This document shows positions 1-5,736 of a DNA stretch of 8,062 nucleotides, piece by piece (within the stretch, counting starts at the first letter, position 1; every line of letters starts with the position of its first letter). Made by a program: the position numbers and the translations under genes. The notes under the pieces were generated by a model. It searched no databases. It saw only the letters and a list, made by a program, of their open reading frames with translations, and was not told where the DNA came from. This DNA is from Idiomarina sp. UBA6142 (GTDB lineage Bacteria; Pseudomonadota; Gammaproteobacteria; Enterobacterales; Alteromonadaceae): positions 10,595-18,656 of the forward strand of contig DIVC01000081.1 of assembly GCA_002423905.1 (NCBI GenBank), given 5' to 3'.

Positions 1-253
1 CGTGTTGCGTATTGATTATCGTGATGATGGTGTGGGTATGCCCACGGAGCTGTTGCGCAAAGTATTTGAGCCCTTTACCACCACCAAACGCGGTAGCGGT
101 GCGGCCGGACTTGGTCTACACTTTGTCTATAACTTAGTACGACAAGTGTTGAAGGGCAGTATTGATATTGACAGCACGCCAAGTCGCGGCACCCATCTCA
201 AAATTGAGCTGCCGCAATCCTTGATAGCTGCTCAACCGGATGACGAGAGCTAA
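1..253 (+). CDS. Sensor histidine kinase, C-terminal ATPase part (5' truncated by window edge)
   Basis: Only the last 83 or so residues are present; the reading frame is open to the left edge, so the apparent GTG at position 2 is an internal codon and not a start. The fragment shows the second half of a HATPase_c (GHKL) domain: a G1 box DDGVGMP near the left edge, an F box FEPFTTTK, then a G2 box GLGLHFVYNL, followed by the usual closing strands (SRGTHLKIELP). This domain binds ATP and phosphorylates a histidine on the dimerisation domain, which lies outside the window. The protein ends about 30 residues after the G2-proximal helix with an acidic tail (QPDDES), so no C-terminal receiver or HPt domain follows. 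It lies 121 bp upstream of arcA in the same direction, which makes it a candidate partner of that regulator, but arcA appears to have its own promoter. Its sensed signal cannot be judged from this part. Confidence 0.9.
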   Translation, partial: VLRIDYRDDGVGMPTELLRKVFEPFTTTKRGSGAAGLGLHFVYNLVRQVLKGSIDIDSTPSRGTHLKIELPQSLIAAQPDDES

Positions 254-283
254 ATTTACGATCAAATATCAACTATTTTTGGT

Positions 284-320
284 TTGAATTTTGCGCATTC
301 ACTAAAACTCATGTTAGACT
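284..320 (+). promoter_or_regulatory. Likely arcA promoter (extended -10)
   Basis: In the 121-bp gap before arcA there is an extended -10 element, TG at 312-313 followed by T and the hexamer TAGACT at 315-320. An 18-bp spacer separates it from a poor -35 match TTGCGC at 291-296. A better-looking TTGAAT at 284-289 is too far away (25 bp). The extended -10 may compensate for the weak -35. Transcription would start near 327, leaving a leader of about 48 nt. This is read by eye only. Confidence 0.4.
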
Positions 321-332
321 CTCGTTTATCAC

Positions 333-353
333 GTTAATGCAACATATGTTAAC
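333..353. promoter_or_regulatory. GTTAA inverted pair around a 10-bp palindrome, possible operator of arcA
   Basis: GTTAA (333-337) and TTAAC (349-353) form an inverted pair, and the stretch 341-350 is the perfect palindrome AACATATGTT. Read on one strand there are two GTTAA-type words 15 bp apart (333 and 348). ArcA sites in Escherichia coli are built from direct GTTAA-like repeats about 11 bp apart, so the words match but the spacing does not. The element lies just downstream of the presumed transcription start, where a bound repressor would block arcA. Autoregulation is inference. Confidence 0.25.
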
Positions 354-374
354 AGCACAAACTGGACCCACGTT

Positions 375-1130
375 ATGAGCGCTCGTTTATTAATCGTTGA
401 AGATGAAGTCGTTACCCGCAATACCCTGACGCGTCTGTTCCAGCAAGAGGGGTATGATGTATACGACGCCGCCGATGGCATGCAAATGCAGCGCATTATG
501 GCGCGCCAACAAGTTGACTTGGTCATCATGGATGTCAATCTACCCGGTAAAAGTGGTATTGAATTGGCTGAGAAACTGCGTGAAAACGAAAATATCGGGC
601 TGATCTTTCTAACCGGCCGTGACGCCGAAGAAGATCGTTTGTTAGCGCTTGAGCTCGGCGCCGATGATTATTTGATTAAACCCTACAATCCAAAAGAATT
701 GATTATTCGAGTGCGTAACTTGTATCGCCGTATTGAAGCGATCAAGAGCCAACAGCAGAGCATTGGTCACGACAGTATTGTTTATGATTTCAATGGCTGG
801 CGCTTAGAGAGCGATAGTCGCTGTTTGTTCTCGCCTGAAGGCAAGATGTTCCGCTTACCAAAAAGCGAATACCGCGCCATGGAGCTGTTCTTGACCAATC
901 CAGGCAAGATTTTAGACCGTGAAACTTTGGTGAAGAAAATGCTTGATCGCGATTTGCGCCCAGCTGACCGTACTGTCGATGTAGCCATTCGACGTATTCG
1001 TCGGCACTTTGAAGGTGAGCGCGCGTCACAGAATTTAATTACCACCATTCATGGTGAAGGATATCGCTTTATCGGTGACGTGACTATTCGTCACCTTGAT
1101 CAACCCTCACTGAACTCGCCTGGCGTTTAA
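375..1130 (+). CDS. arcA: Aerobic/anaerobic redox response regulator ArcA (OmpR/PhoB family)
   Basis: This is a cytoplasmic response regulator that, when phosphorylated under low respiratory-electron-flow conditions, binds DNA and mainly represses aerobic metabolism genes. The 251-residue protein has a receiver domain (about 4-120) with acidic pocket E9/D10, phospho-acceptor D53 in VIMDVNLPGK, T80 in FLTGRD and K102 in DYLIKPYNPKEL. A winged-helix DNA-binding domain follows (about 130-235) and contains FNGW, RTVDVAIRRIRRHFE and IHGEGYRF. The stretches VTRNTL, GYDV, NLPGK, FLTGRD, GADDY, NPGKI, RTVDV and IHGEGYRF are those of enteric ArcA, which separates it from TorR and other OmpR-type relatives. 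It is about 13 residues longer than the 238-residue E. coli protein because of a C-terminal tail (about 235-251), and the DNA for the last seven codons and the stop also encodes the end of the opposing hpt gene. The ATG at 375 has only a weak ribosome site (GGA at 364-366), but the protein begins exactly where ArcA homologues do. Confidence 0.95.
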   Translation: MSARLLIVEDEVVTRNTLTRLFQQEGYDVYDAADGMQMQRIMARQQVDLVIMDVNLPGKSGIELAEKLRENENIGLIFLTGRDAEEDRLLALELGADDYLIKPYNPKELIIRVRNLYRRIEAIKSQQQSIGHDSIVYDFNGWRLESDSRCLFSPEGKMFRLPKSEYRAMELFLTNPGKILDRETLVKKMLDRDLRPADRTVDVAIRRIRRHFEGERASQNLITTIHGEGYRFIGDVTIRHLDQPSLNSPGV

Positions 1131-1448
1131 CCAGCGCTTGAGCTGTTGTTGGTGCATGGGTAGTTGATGGACCCATTGCGCCAGCAACTGTTCCAATGTT
1201 TGCCAGTCCCAACTGTCACGTTCGAGGCGTTCCATTGACCGCGCTAATTCGGTGAGCCCAACCGAGCGACACGCGCCTTTGAGCTTGTGTGCTTGGCTAC
1301 GCATACCCGCCTCATCACGTTGCTTGACCAACCACTGAATGTGGTCCACATAGCCACCTACATTGTCGTCAAAAGTGGTCAGCATATCAGCCACTCCTGC
1401 AGTTCCCATCAGTTCTGCATATTGTGTTAACAAGCGTTCATCGATCAT
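1107..1448 (-). CDS. Stand-alone HPt (histidine phosphotransfer) protein, HptA/ArcB-HPt-like
   Basis: This is a small all-helical phosphorelay protein that would carry a phosphoryl group on a histidine between two receiver domains in the cytoplasm. With the start at 1448 it has 113 residues. The signature AHKLKGACRSVGL places the phosphorylated histidine at H54, closely resembling the AHKIKGAAGSVGL stretch of the ArcB HPt domain. No catalytic or DNA-binding domain is present. I chose ATG 1448 because AGGGA (minus strand, 1460-1456) lies 7 nt before it; an in-frame ATG at 1466 would add six residues but has AGGGA only 1 nt away. The gene converges on arcA and overlaps its 3' end by 24 bp (1107-1130). 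In Shewanella a separate HptA passes phosphate to ArcA, and that is the natural suggestion here; the partner assignment is inference from context and motif. Its leader contains a 12-bp triple repeat. Confidence 0.88.
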   Translation of the reverse strand: MIDERLLTQYAELMGTAGVADMLTTFDDNVGGYVDHIQWLVKQRDEAGMRSQAHKLKGACRSVGLTELARSMERLERDSWDWQTLEQLLAQWVHQLPMHQQQLKRWLNARRVQ

Positions 1449-1454
1449 AATTGG

Positions 1455-1490
1455 TTCCCTGTGCATGTCCCTGTGTAATTCCCTGTGCAG
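1455..1490 (-). repeat. Three tandem 12-bp units in the hpt leader
   Basis: On the plus strand the units are TTCCCTGTGCAT (1455-1466), GTCCCTGTGTAA (1467-1478) and TTCCCTGTGCAG (1479-1490), an exact 12-bp period with nine of twelve positions invariant. On the hpt coding strand each unit supplies a CACAGGGA word, that is, three Shine-Dalgarno-like cores spaced 12 nt apart. Only the last is correctly placed for the ATG at 1448. The upstream ATG at 1466 is inside the array. Confidence 0.7.
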
Positions 1491-1503
1491 CCGTTATGGC
1501 TTT

Positions 1504-1522
1504 TTCGATACGCTTAATCGAA
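1504..1522. promoter_or_regulatory. Operator-like inverted repeat in the hpt/folE2 divergent region
   Basis: TTCGAT (1504-1509) and ATCGAA (1517-1522) are perfect inverted copies separated by 7 bp, giving a 19-bp dyad typical in size for a dimeric repressor. It lies about 56 bp before the hpt start and about 60 bp before the putative folE2 -10, between two divergent genes. It does not resemble Zur, Fur or MetJ sites that I know. The binding protein is unknown. Confidence 0.3.
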
Positions 1523-1579
1523 TTTCTTTTCCCTAACTATTGAACCTGATGTGGCAAACTACCGTAATCAAGCTAATTC

Positions 1580-1589
1580 TAGTATACTA
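1580..1589 (+). promoter_or_regulatory. Putative folE2 -10 region within a palindrome
   Basis: The 10-bp perfect palindrome TAGTATACTA contains a -10-like hexamer TATACT (1583-1588, five of six matches). No good -35 is visible at the expected 1560-1566, so the promoter may need an activator or be weak. The start would be near 1595, in the C-rich stretch that leads into a small CCCC-TTTT-GGGG hairpin at 1594-1605. No Zur-box dyad is visible, although folE2 is Zur-controlled in several bacteria. Confidence 0.4.
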
Positions 1590-1644
1590 TCGCCCCCTTT
1601 TGGGGTACTTGATGTAAATTTAGCAACGTTCGGAGTCGTAACGC

Positions 1645-2583
1645 ATGCCAACAGCAACACCTACAATGATGCCAGATATTGCCAAGCAAACCCAAGCACA
1701 AACTGAGGGGACTTTGGACTGGGTGGGTATGAGTAATATCGAAATGCCGATAATCGTTGGTGCTGCCAGCGATATGGAACGGCCGGTCAGCGCCAGTATT
1801 GAGGCTTTTGTTAACTTGACCGACCCGAAAGCCAAAGGCATTCACATGTCGCGCCTCTACTTATTATTGGAAGACCTGTCCAATAATAGCGCATTGACGC
1901 AGCAAAGTTTACATAAGGTGCTCAACGATTTTATTAGCAGCCACGATGGTTTAGCCGACCAAGCCTATGTGAAATTCAGCTTTCATTATTTGCTACGGCG
2001 CAAAGCGCTGATCAGCAAAAAGCCGGGTTGGAAAGGCTATCCAGTGACGGTTGAAGGCCGTTACGATCATGGTCATTTGAGCATCGCGATGGGCGTCGAA
2101 GTGCCCTATTCATCTACCTGCCCCTGTTCGGCGGCGCTGGCACGGCAATTGATTCAAGAGGCCTTTGCCAAAAACTTTGGCACCGATGCTGAAGTTGATG
2201 CCGAAGCGGTGCACCGCTGGTTAGGGACCACCCAAGGTATTGTGGCTACCCCACATAGCCAGCGCTCGGTGGCAGAAGTGAAAGTTGGGCTGGATGACAG
2301 CATGACTGAGTTACCCATCATTCAGTTGATTGATGCCATTGAAGATTCATTGAAAACGCCGGTGCAGGCAGCGGTGAAACGCGAAGACGAGCAAGAATTT
2401 GCCCGGCTCAACGGTCAGAACCTGATGTTCTGTGAAGATGCCGCTCGGCGTTTGCAGTTCACCTTGAACCAACAACCGCAGTATCGTGATTTTTGGATCC
2501 GCGTGAATCACCTAGAATCGCTGCACGCGCACGATGCCGTGAGTATCACCACCAAAGGCGTACCGGGTGGCTTCAAAGCCTAA
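1645..2583 (+). CDS. folE2: GTP cyclohydrolase FolE2 (type IB)
   Basis: FolE2 converts GTP to 7,8-dihydroneopterin triphosphate plus formate, the first step of tetrahydrofolate synthesis (the same product also feeds queuosine precursor synthesis). It is the structural alternative to the zinc-dependent FolE and can work with other metals. The 312-residue protein shows the family signatures: [10 protein letters not shown] (27-36), the Y-S-S-T-C-P-C-S block with C159 and C161 that includes the catalytic metal-site cysteine, the HSQRS-x-x-E stretch (204-211), and the C-terminal ESLHAHDAV (281-289). Length is at the upper end for the family owing to a low-complexity N-terminal lead of about 20 residues. 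ATG 1645 is preceded by CGGAG (1631-1635) at 9 nt; an in-frame ATG nearby (codon 9) lacks such support. It is divergent from hpt and is closed by its own terminator, so it is probably monocistronic. Folate supply is metabolically near the methyl cycle served by the downstream operon, but no shared control is visible. Confidence 0.95.
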   Translation: MPTATPTMMPDIAKQTQAQTEGTLDWVGMSNIEMPIIVGAASDMERPVSASIEAFVNLTDPKAKGIHMSRLYLLLEDLSNNSALTQQSLHKVLNDFISSHDGLADQAYVKFSFHYLLRRKALISKKPGWKGYPVTVEGRYDHGHLSIAMGVEVPYSSTCPCSAALARQLIQEAFAKNFGTDAEVDAEAVHRWLGTTQGIVATPHSQRSVAEVKVGLDDSMTELPIIQLIDAIEDSLKTPVQAAVKREDEQEFARLNGQNLMFCEDAARRLQFTLNQQPQYRDFWIRVNHLESLHAHDAVSITTKGVPGGFKA

Positions 2584-2614
2584 GCCCATGAGTTAAATCT
2601 GCGACCTAATTCGG

Positions 2615-2643
2615 TCGACCTCGAATTCCGGCTGCGCTATACT
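2615..2643 (+). promoter_or_regulatory. Putative promoter of the adenosine kinase-ahcY operon
   Basis: TCGACC (2615-2620, four of six matches to the -35 consensus) and TATACT (2638-2643, five of six) are separated by exactly 17 bp. Transcription would begin near 2650. The -10 is contained in the stem-loop of the folE2 terminator. It is the best sigma70-like pair in the 114-bp gap before the kinase gene. Confidence 0.45.
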
Positions 2644-2666
2644 ACGCGGCCGGATTTTTCGTTTTT
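2628..2666 (+). terminator. Rho-independent terminator of folE2
   Basis: CCGGC-T-GCG (2628-2636) pairs with CGC-G-GCCGG (2645-2653), a 9-bp GC-rich stem with one U-G wobble and an 8-nt loop. A five-T run (2655-2659) follows and, after CG, a second five-T run (2662-2666). It starts 44 nt after the folE2 stop. Just upstream, two alternative small stems (CGACC/GGTCG at 2602-2617 and AATTCG/CGAATT at 2608-2627) overlap each other. Confidence 0.85.
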
Positions 2667-2697
2667 AGAACTTTAGAATATGCCTGCGCGAGCACCT

Positions 2698-3714
2698 ATG
2701 AAAACAATCGATATTGTCGGTATTGGCAACGCCTTGGTCGACCAAGAATTTGAAGTCACCGATGAATTTTTGCAGCAGCACCAGATTGAAAAAGGCATGA
2801 TGACCCTCATCGACGACGCCGACCAAGAACGCTTAATCGCTGAGTTAGCGAAACGTGGCGAGCTGAAGAAGCAATCAGGCGGTGGCTCGGCAGCCAATTC
2901 ATTAGTCGGTTTTAGCCAATTTGGTGGTAATGCCTTCTATTGCTGCAAAGTAGCCGATGACCAGGCCGGCAAGTTCTATTGTGAGGATCTGCAGCGGCTA
3001 GGTATTACTACCAGTATTGGTGCGCAGGCACACCAAGGTAAAACCGGTCGCTGTTTAGTCATGGTGACCCCAGACGCTGAACGCACCATGCGCACCTATT
3101 TGGGCATCACCGCCGACTTGTCCACCGCTGAGCTCGATGAAGATGCCATTGCCCGGGCCGAGTATCTGTATATCGAGGGCTATTTAGTCACCTCACCCAT
3201 CGCCCGCCAAGCCATTGCCAGAGCCAAACAAGTCGCCCGCGCCAACGGCACTAAAATTGCCATGACCTGCTCCGATCCGGCGATGGTTAAATACTTTACC
3301 GACGGTATTGAGGCGATCCTAGATGGCGGTGTCGACGTAATGTTCTGTAACCAAGAAGAAGCCGCTATGCTCACCGCCACCGATGATGTGCAAGAGGCCT
3401 TGGTGAAGTTGCAACAGCACGCCAAATTAGTGGCGATTACGCTGGGCAAAGATGGCGCTATTTTGGGCGACGGAGAACGCCAAATTAAAGTGCCTGGTAT
3501 TCCGATCAAAGCCATTGATACCAATGGTGCGGGTGATATGTTTGCCGGCGCCATGATGTTTGGTCTGACCCGGGGCTACCCATTAGCGGCCTGTGGTTTG
3601 CTCGCCAGCCACGCCGCCGCCGAAGTGGTCAGTGAATTTGGTCCGCGCCTCAGTGCCGATCGCCAGCAACAGTTATTAATTCGGCTGCAACACGCGCCAG
3701 AGTTTAATTCTTAA
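2698..3714 (+). CDS. PfkB-family kinase, probable adenosine kinase
   Basis: This is a cytoplasmic ribokinase/PfkB-fold kinase, most likely phosphorylating adenosine to AMP with ATP. With the ATG at 2698 it has 338 residues. The N-terminal GIGNALVD (8-15) carries the substrate-binding D15. A GGGSAANS block (61-68) is the substrate-side glycine motif. NQEE (218-221) is the N-x-x-E magnesium motif, and DTNGAGD (274-280) holds the anion hole and catalytic base D280. The opening and the EKGMMTLID stretch resemble bacterial adenosine kinases of the PfkB type rather than sugar kinases. The in-frame ATG at 2680 would add six residues (MPARAP) that homologues lack; GCGAG at 2688-2692 gives a weak ribosome site for 2698. 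The neighbour ahcY, 9 nt downstream, makes adenosine, which supports the substrate call. A nucleoside kinase of other base specificity, or another PfkB substrate, is not excluded. Confidence 0.88.
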   Translation: MKTIDIVGIGNALVDQEFEVTDEFLQQHQIEKGMMTLIDDADQERLIAELAKRGELKKQSGGGSAANSLVGFSQFGGNAFYCCKVADDQAGKFYCEDLQRLGITTSIGAQAHQGKTGRCLVMVTPDAERTMRTYLGITADLSTAELDEDAIARAEYLYIEGYLVTSPIARQAIARAKQVARANGTKIAMTCSDPAMVKYFTDGIEAILDGGVDVMFCNQEEAAMLTATDDVQEALVKLQQHAKLVAITLGKDGAILGDGERQIKVPGIPIKAIDTNGAGDMFAGAMMFGLTRGYPLAACGLLASHAAAEVVSEFGPRLSADRQQQLLIRLQHAPEFNS

Positions 3715-3717
3715 GGA
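3713..3717 (+). promoter_or_regulatory. ahcY ribosome binding site overlapping the kinase stop codon
   Basis: AAGGA begins within the TAA stop of the kinase gene and lies 6 nt before the ahcY ATG. This arrangement suggests that ribosomes ending the kinase help start ahcY, so that the two enzymes are made together. It is the strongest Shine-Dalgarno sequence in the window. Confidence 0.75.
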
Positions 3718-3723
3718 AACCCA

Positions 3724-5097
3724 ATGAGTCATTTTCAAGATTACAAAGTCGCCGACATCAGCCTTGCTGCTTGGGGCCGTCAGGAAATTTCGATTGCCGA
3801 GAGCGAAATGCCGGCCTTGATGACCATCCGCCGTAAATATGCTGACAGTAAGCCACTGAAGGGCGCGCGTATTATTGGCTGTATCCACATGACTATTCAA
3901 ACCGCGGTGTTGATTGAAACGCTGATTGAACTTGGCGCGGAAGTACGCTGGTCATCATGTAATATTTTCTCAACCCAAGACCATGCTGCAGCGGCCATTG
4001 CCGCGGCCGGAATTCCGGTATTTGCCTGGAAAGGTGAAACCGAAGACGAATACGAGTGGTGTTTAGAGCAAACCTGCCATGAAGATGGCCGCCTCTGGGA
4101 TGCCAACATGATCCTCGACGATGGTGGTGATTTAACGCTGTTAATTCATCACAAATATCCGCAGATGCTGGAAAAAATTCACGGTATCACGGAAGAAACC
4201 ACCACCGGTGTGCACCGCCTGCTGGAGATGTTGAAACATGGCAGCTTGAAAGTGCCCGCCATTAACGTCAATGATTCAGTCACCAAGTCTAAGAACGACA
4301 ACAAATACGGTTGCCGCCACTCGCTGAGCGATGCCATCAAGCGTGGTACCGACCACTTGTTAATGGGCAAAAAGGCGTTGGTTATTGGCTATGGCGATGT
4401 CGGTAAAGGCTCGGCGCAGAGCTTGAGCCAAGAAGGCATGATCGTGAAGGTGACCGAAATTGACCCGATCTGCGCCATGCAGGCCTGCATGGACGGTTAC
4501 GAAGTGGTGTCGCCATACCTCAATGGTCGTAATGATGGCACCGCTGCAAGCATTAACACGGCCTTGCTAGCCAACACCGACTTATTGGTCACCACCACCG
4601 GTAACGTCAATGTCTGTGATAAGCACATGCTCGCCGCGTTGAAAAAAACCGCCGTGGTGTGCAACATTGGTCACTTTGATAACGAAATTGACACGGCCTT
4701 CATGCGCAGCAACTGGCGCTGGGAGCAAGTGAAGCCGCAAGTCCATAAAGTATTCCGTAGCAATGCTGCCGACGACTACTTATTGCTGCTGTCAGAAGGC
4801 CGCTTGGTCAACCTCGGTAACGCCACCGGTCACCCTAGCCGTATTATGGATGGTTCATTCGCTAACCAAGTGCTGGCGCAAATGCACCTATACAGCGAAA
4901 AATTCGCTGACTTGCCAGCCGCTGAAAAAGCTGCCAAGCTACGTGTTGAAGTGCTTCCCAAGCAACTGGATGAAGAAGTCGCGCGTTACATGGTGCAGGG
5001 TTTTGGTGGCGTGATCACGCAACTGACCAAGCTCCAAGCAGACTACATTCACGTGGCTGTGGAAGGGCCGTTTAAATCGGATGACTATCGTTACTAA
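3724..5097 (+). CDS. ahcY: Adenosylhomocysteinase (S-adenosyl-L-homocysteine hydrolase)
   Basis: AhcY reversibly hydrolyses S-adenosylhomocysteine, the inhibitory product of SAM-dependent methylation, to adenosine and homocysteine, using tightly bound NAD+. It is a cytoplasmic enzyme, usually a tetramer. The 457-residue protein shows the substrate-domain residues of the family: H55 in [10 protein letters not shown]85/D86 in TQDHAAAA, D133 in LDDGGD, E158 in EETTTGVH, and K188, D192, N193 and C197 in [11 protein letters not shown]. The Rossmann NAD motif GYGDVG spans 222-227, and HFDNEID and [10 protein letters not shown] follow. The C-terminal KSDDYRY supplies the Lys and Tyr that reach the NAD site of the neighbouring subunit. 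It is somewhat longer than the 432-residue human enzyme through an inserted stretch before D133. The start is fixed by a good AAGGA site. It is followed after 36 nt by the GNAT gene with no terminator. Bacteria with AhcY recycle SAH in one step, in contrast to the Pfs/LuxS route. Confidence 0.98.
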   Translation: MSHFQDYKVADISLAAWGRQEISIAESEMPALMTIRRKYADSKPLKGARIIGCIHMTIQTAVLIETLIELGAEVRWSSCNIFSTQDHAAAAIAAAGIPVFAWKGETEDEYEWCLEQTCHEDGRLWDANMILDDGGDLTLLIHHKYPQMLEKIHGITEETTTGVHRLLEMLKHGSLKVPAINVNDSVTKSKNDNKYGCRHSLSDAIKRGTDHLLMGKKALVIGYGDVGKGSAQSLSQEGMIVKVTEIDPICAMQACMDGYEVVSPYLNGRNDGTAASINTALLANTDLLVTTTGNVNVCDKHMLAALKKTAVVCNIGHFDNEIDTAFMRSNWRWEQVKPQVHKVFRSNAADDYLLLLSEGRLVNLGNATGHPSRIMDGSFANQVLAQMHLYSEKFADLPAAEKAAKLRVEVLPKQLDEEVARYMVQGFGGVITQLTKLQADYIHVAVEGPFKSDDYRY

Positions 5098-5133
5098 CGG
5101 CTACGACCAACTCTTAGCTTTGATACGGATGCT

Positions 5134-5715
5134 ATGACCGCAACTGCAGCACCATTGATTGAACTCAAACCACTCACGGCCGCCGACCACGCGGCCGTGA
5201 TTGAATTGGGCAATCGCGTTCATGGTGACAATTACCTGACCGTTGAAAATCTCGCTGACTATGCTGCACGAGGTCTACACCAGGGTATTAACCTCAATTG
5301 GCTCGGTTACGTAGATGGTCAATTGGCGGGCATACGCTTGACCTTTGCGCCGGGCCAATGGCCGATTGATGACAGCTGCACACCCTCCGCATGGCCAGTC
5401 GCGGCCGAACAGATGGTGTATTTTAAATGCGCCGCGGTGGATGCCACCATTCGTGGTGTTGGCTTAGGTCGCTTGCTGCTCGAACGCTCCATTGCCGAGG
5501 CCAAAAAGCTCGGCTGCAAGGCCGGTTTAGCGCATATTTGGATGCAAAGCCCCAACAACAGCGCATTTTCCTATTTTAGCCGCTGCGGTGGCCAGCTAAT
5601 TCGCGAGCACGCCGACCGCTGGCACTATATTTCAGTGTACGAAGGCTACCACTGCCCAGTCTGCGACGGTATTTGTCATTGCACTGCCGGCGAGATGATT
5701 CTCAATTTCGACTAA
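5134..5715 (+). CDS. GNAT-family N-acetyltransferase with cysteine-rich C-terminal tail
   Basis: This is a predicted cytoplasmic acetyl-CoA-dependent acyltransferase of unknown acceptor. The 193-residue protein has a GNAT core: a beta strand entering VYFKCAAVDATIRG, the acetyl-CoA pyrophosphate loop R107-G-V-G-L-G112 (the Q/R-x-x-G-x-G/A motif), a following helix, and the late GNAT segment NNSAFSYFSRCGGQ. After the core there is a tail with C174-x2-C177-x3-C181-x-C183 (YHCPVCDGICHC) preceded by H173, which looks like a small metal-binding knuckle and is not part of a standard GNAT domain. ATG 5134 has only a weak GGA at 5127-5129, 36 nt after the ahcY stop; no better start is seen. It is 21 nt from the following oxidoreductase and is presumably in the ahcY operon. 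Substrate could be a small amine, an amino acid or a protein; nothing in the sequence decides. Confidence 0.82.
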   Translation: MTATAAPLIELKPLTAADHAAVIELGNRVHGDNYLTVENLADYAARGLHQGINLNWLGYVDGQLAGIRLTFAPGQWPIDDSCTPSAWPVAAEQMVYFKCAAVDATIRGVGLGRLLLERSIAEAKKLGCKAGLAHIWMQSPNNSAFSYFSRCGGQLIREHADRWHYISVYEGYHCPVCDGICHCTAGEMILNFD

Positions 5716-5736
5716 CTGAACGGGCTGACGGTTTAT

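Noticed and set aside
2..4. GTG at position 2 as the start of the histidine kinase
   Set aside because: It falls in the middle of the HATPase domain just before the G1 box, so it must be an internal valine codon.
1540..1644. Zur box upstream of folE2
   Set aside because: Family knowledge makes it expected, but no GTTATA-N-TATAAC-like dyad is visible; the only palindrome (1580-1589) is short and differs.
2591..2640. Possible SAH riboswitch upstream of the kinase-ahcY operon (CTGCGACC-like words)
   Set aside because: Only a short resemblance to the conserved SAH-riboswitch core is present. The region lies before the putative transcription start and is taken up by the folE2 terminator, so there is no room for the aptamer.
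3180..3554. 124-codon open frame on the minus strand inside the kinase gene
   Set aside because: It lies fully within a well-supported coding gene, has no recognisable domain and its serine/alanine-rich composition is typical of an antisense shadow frame.
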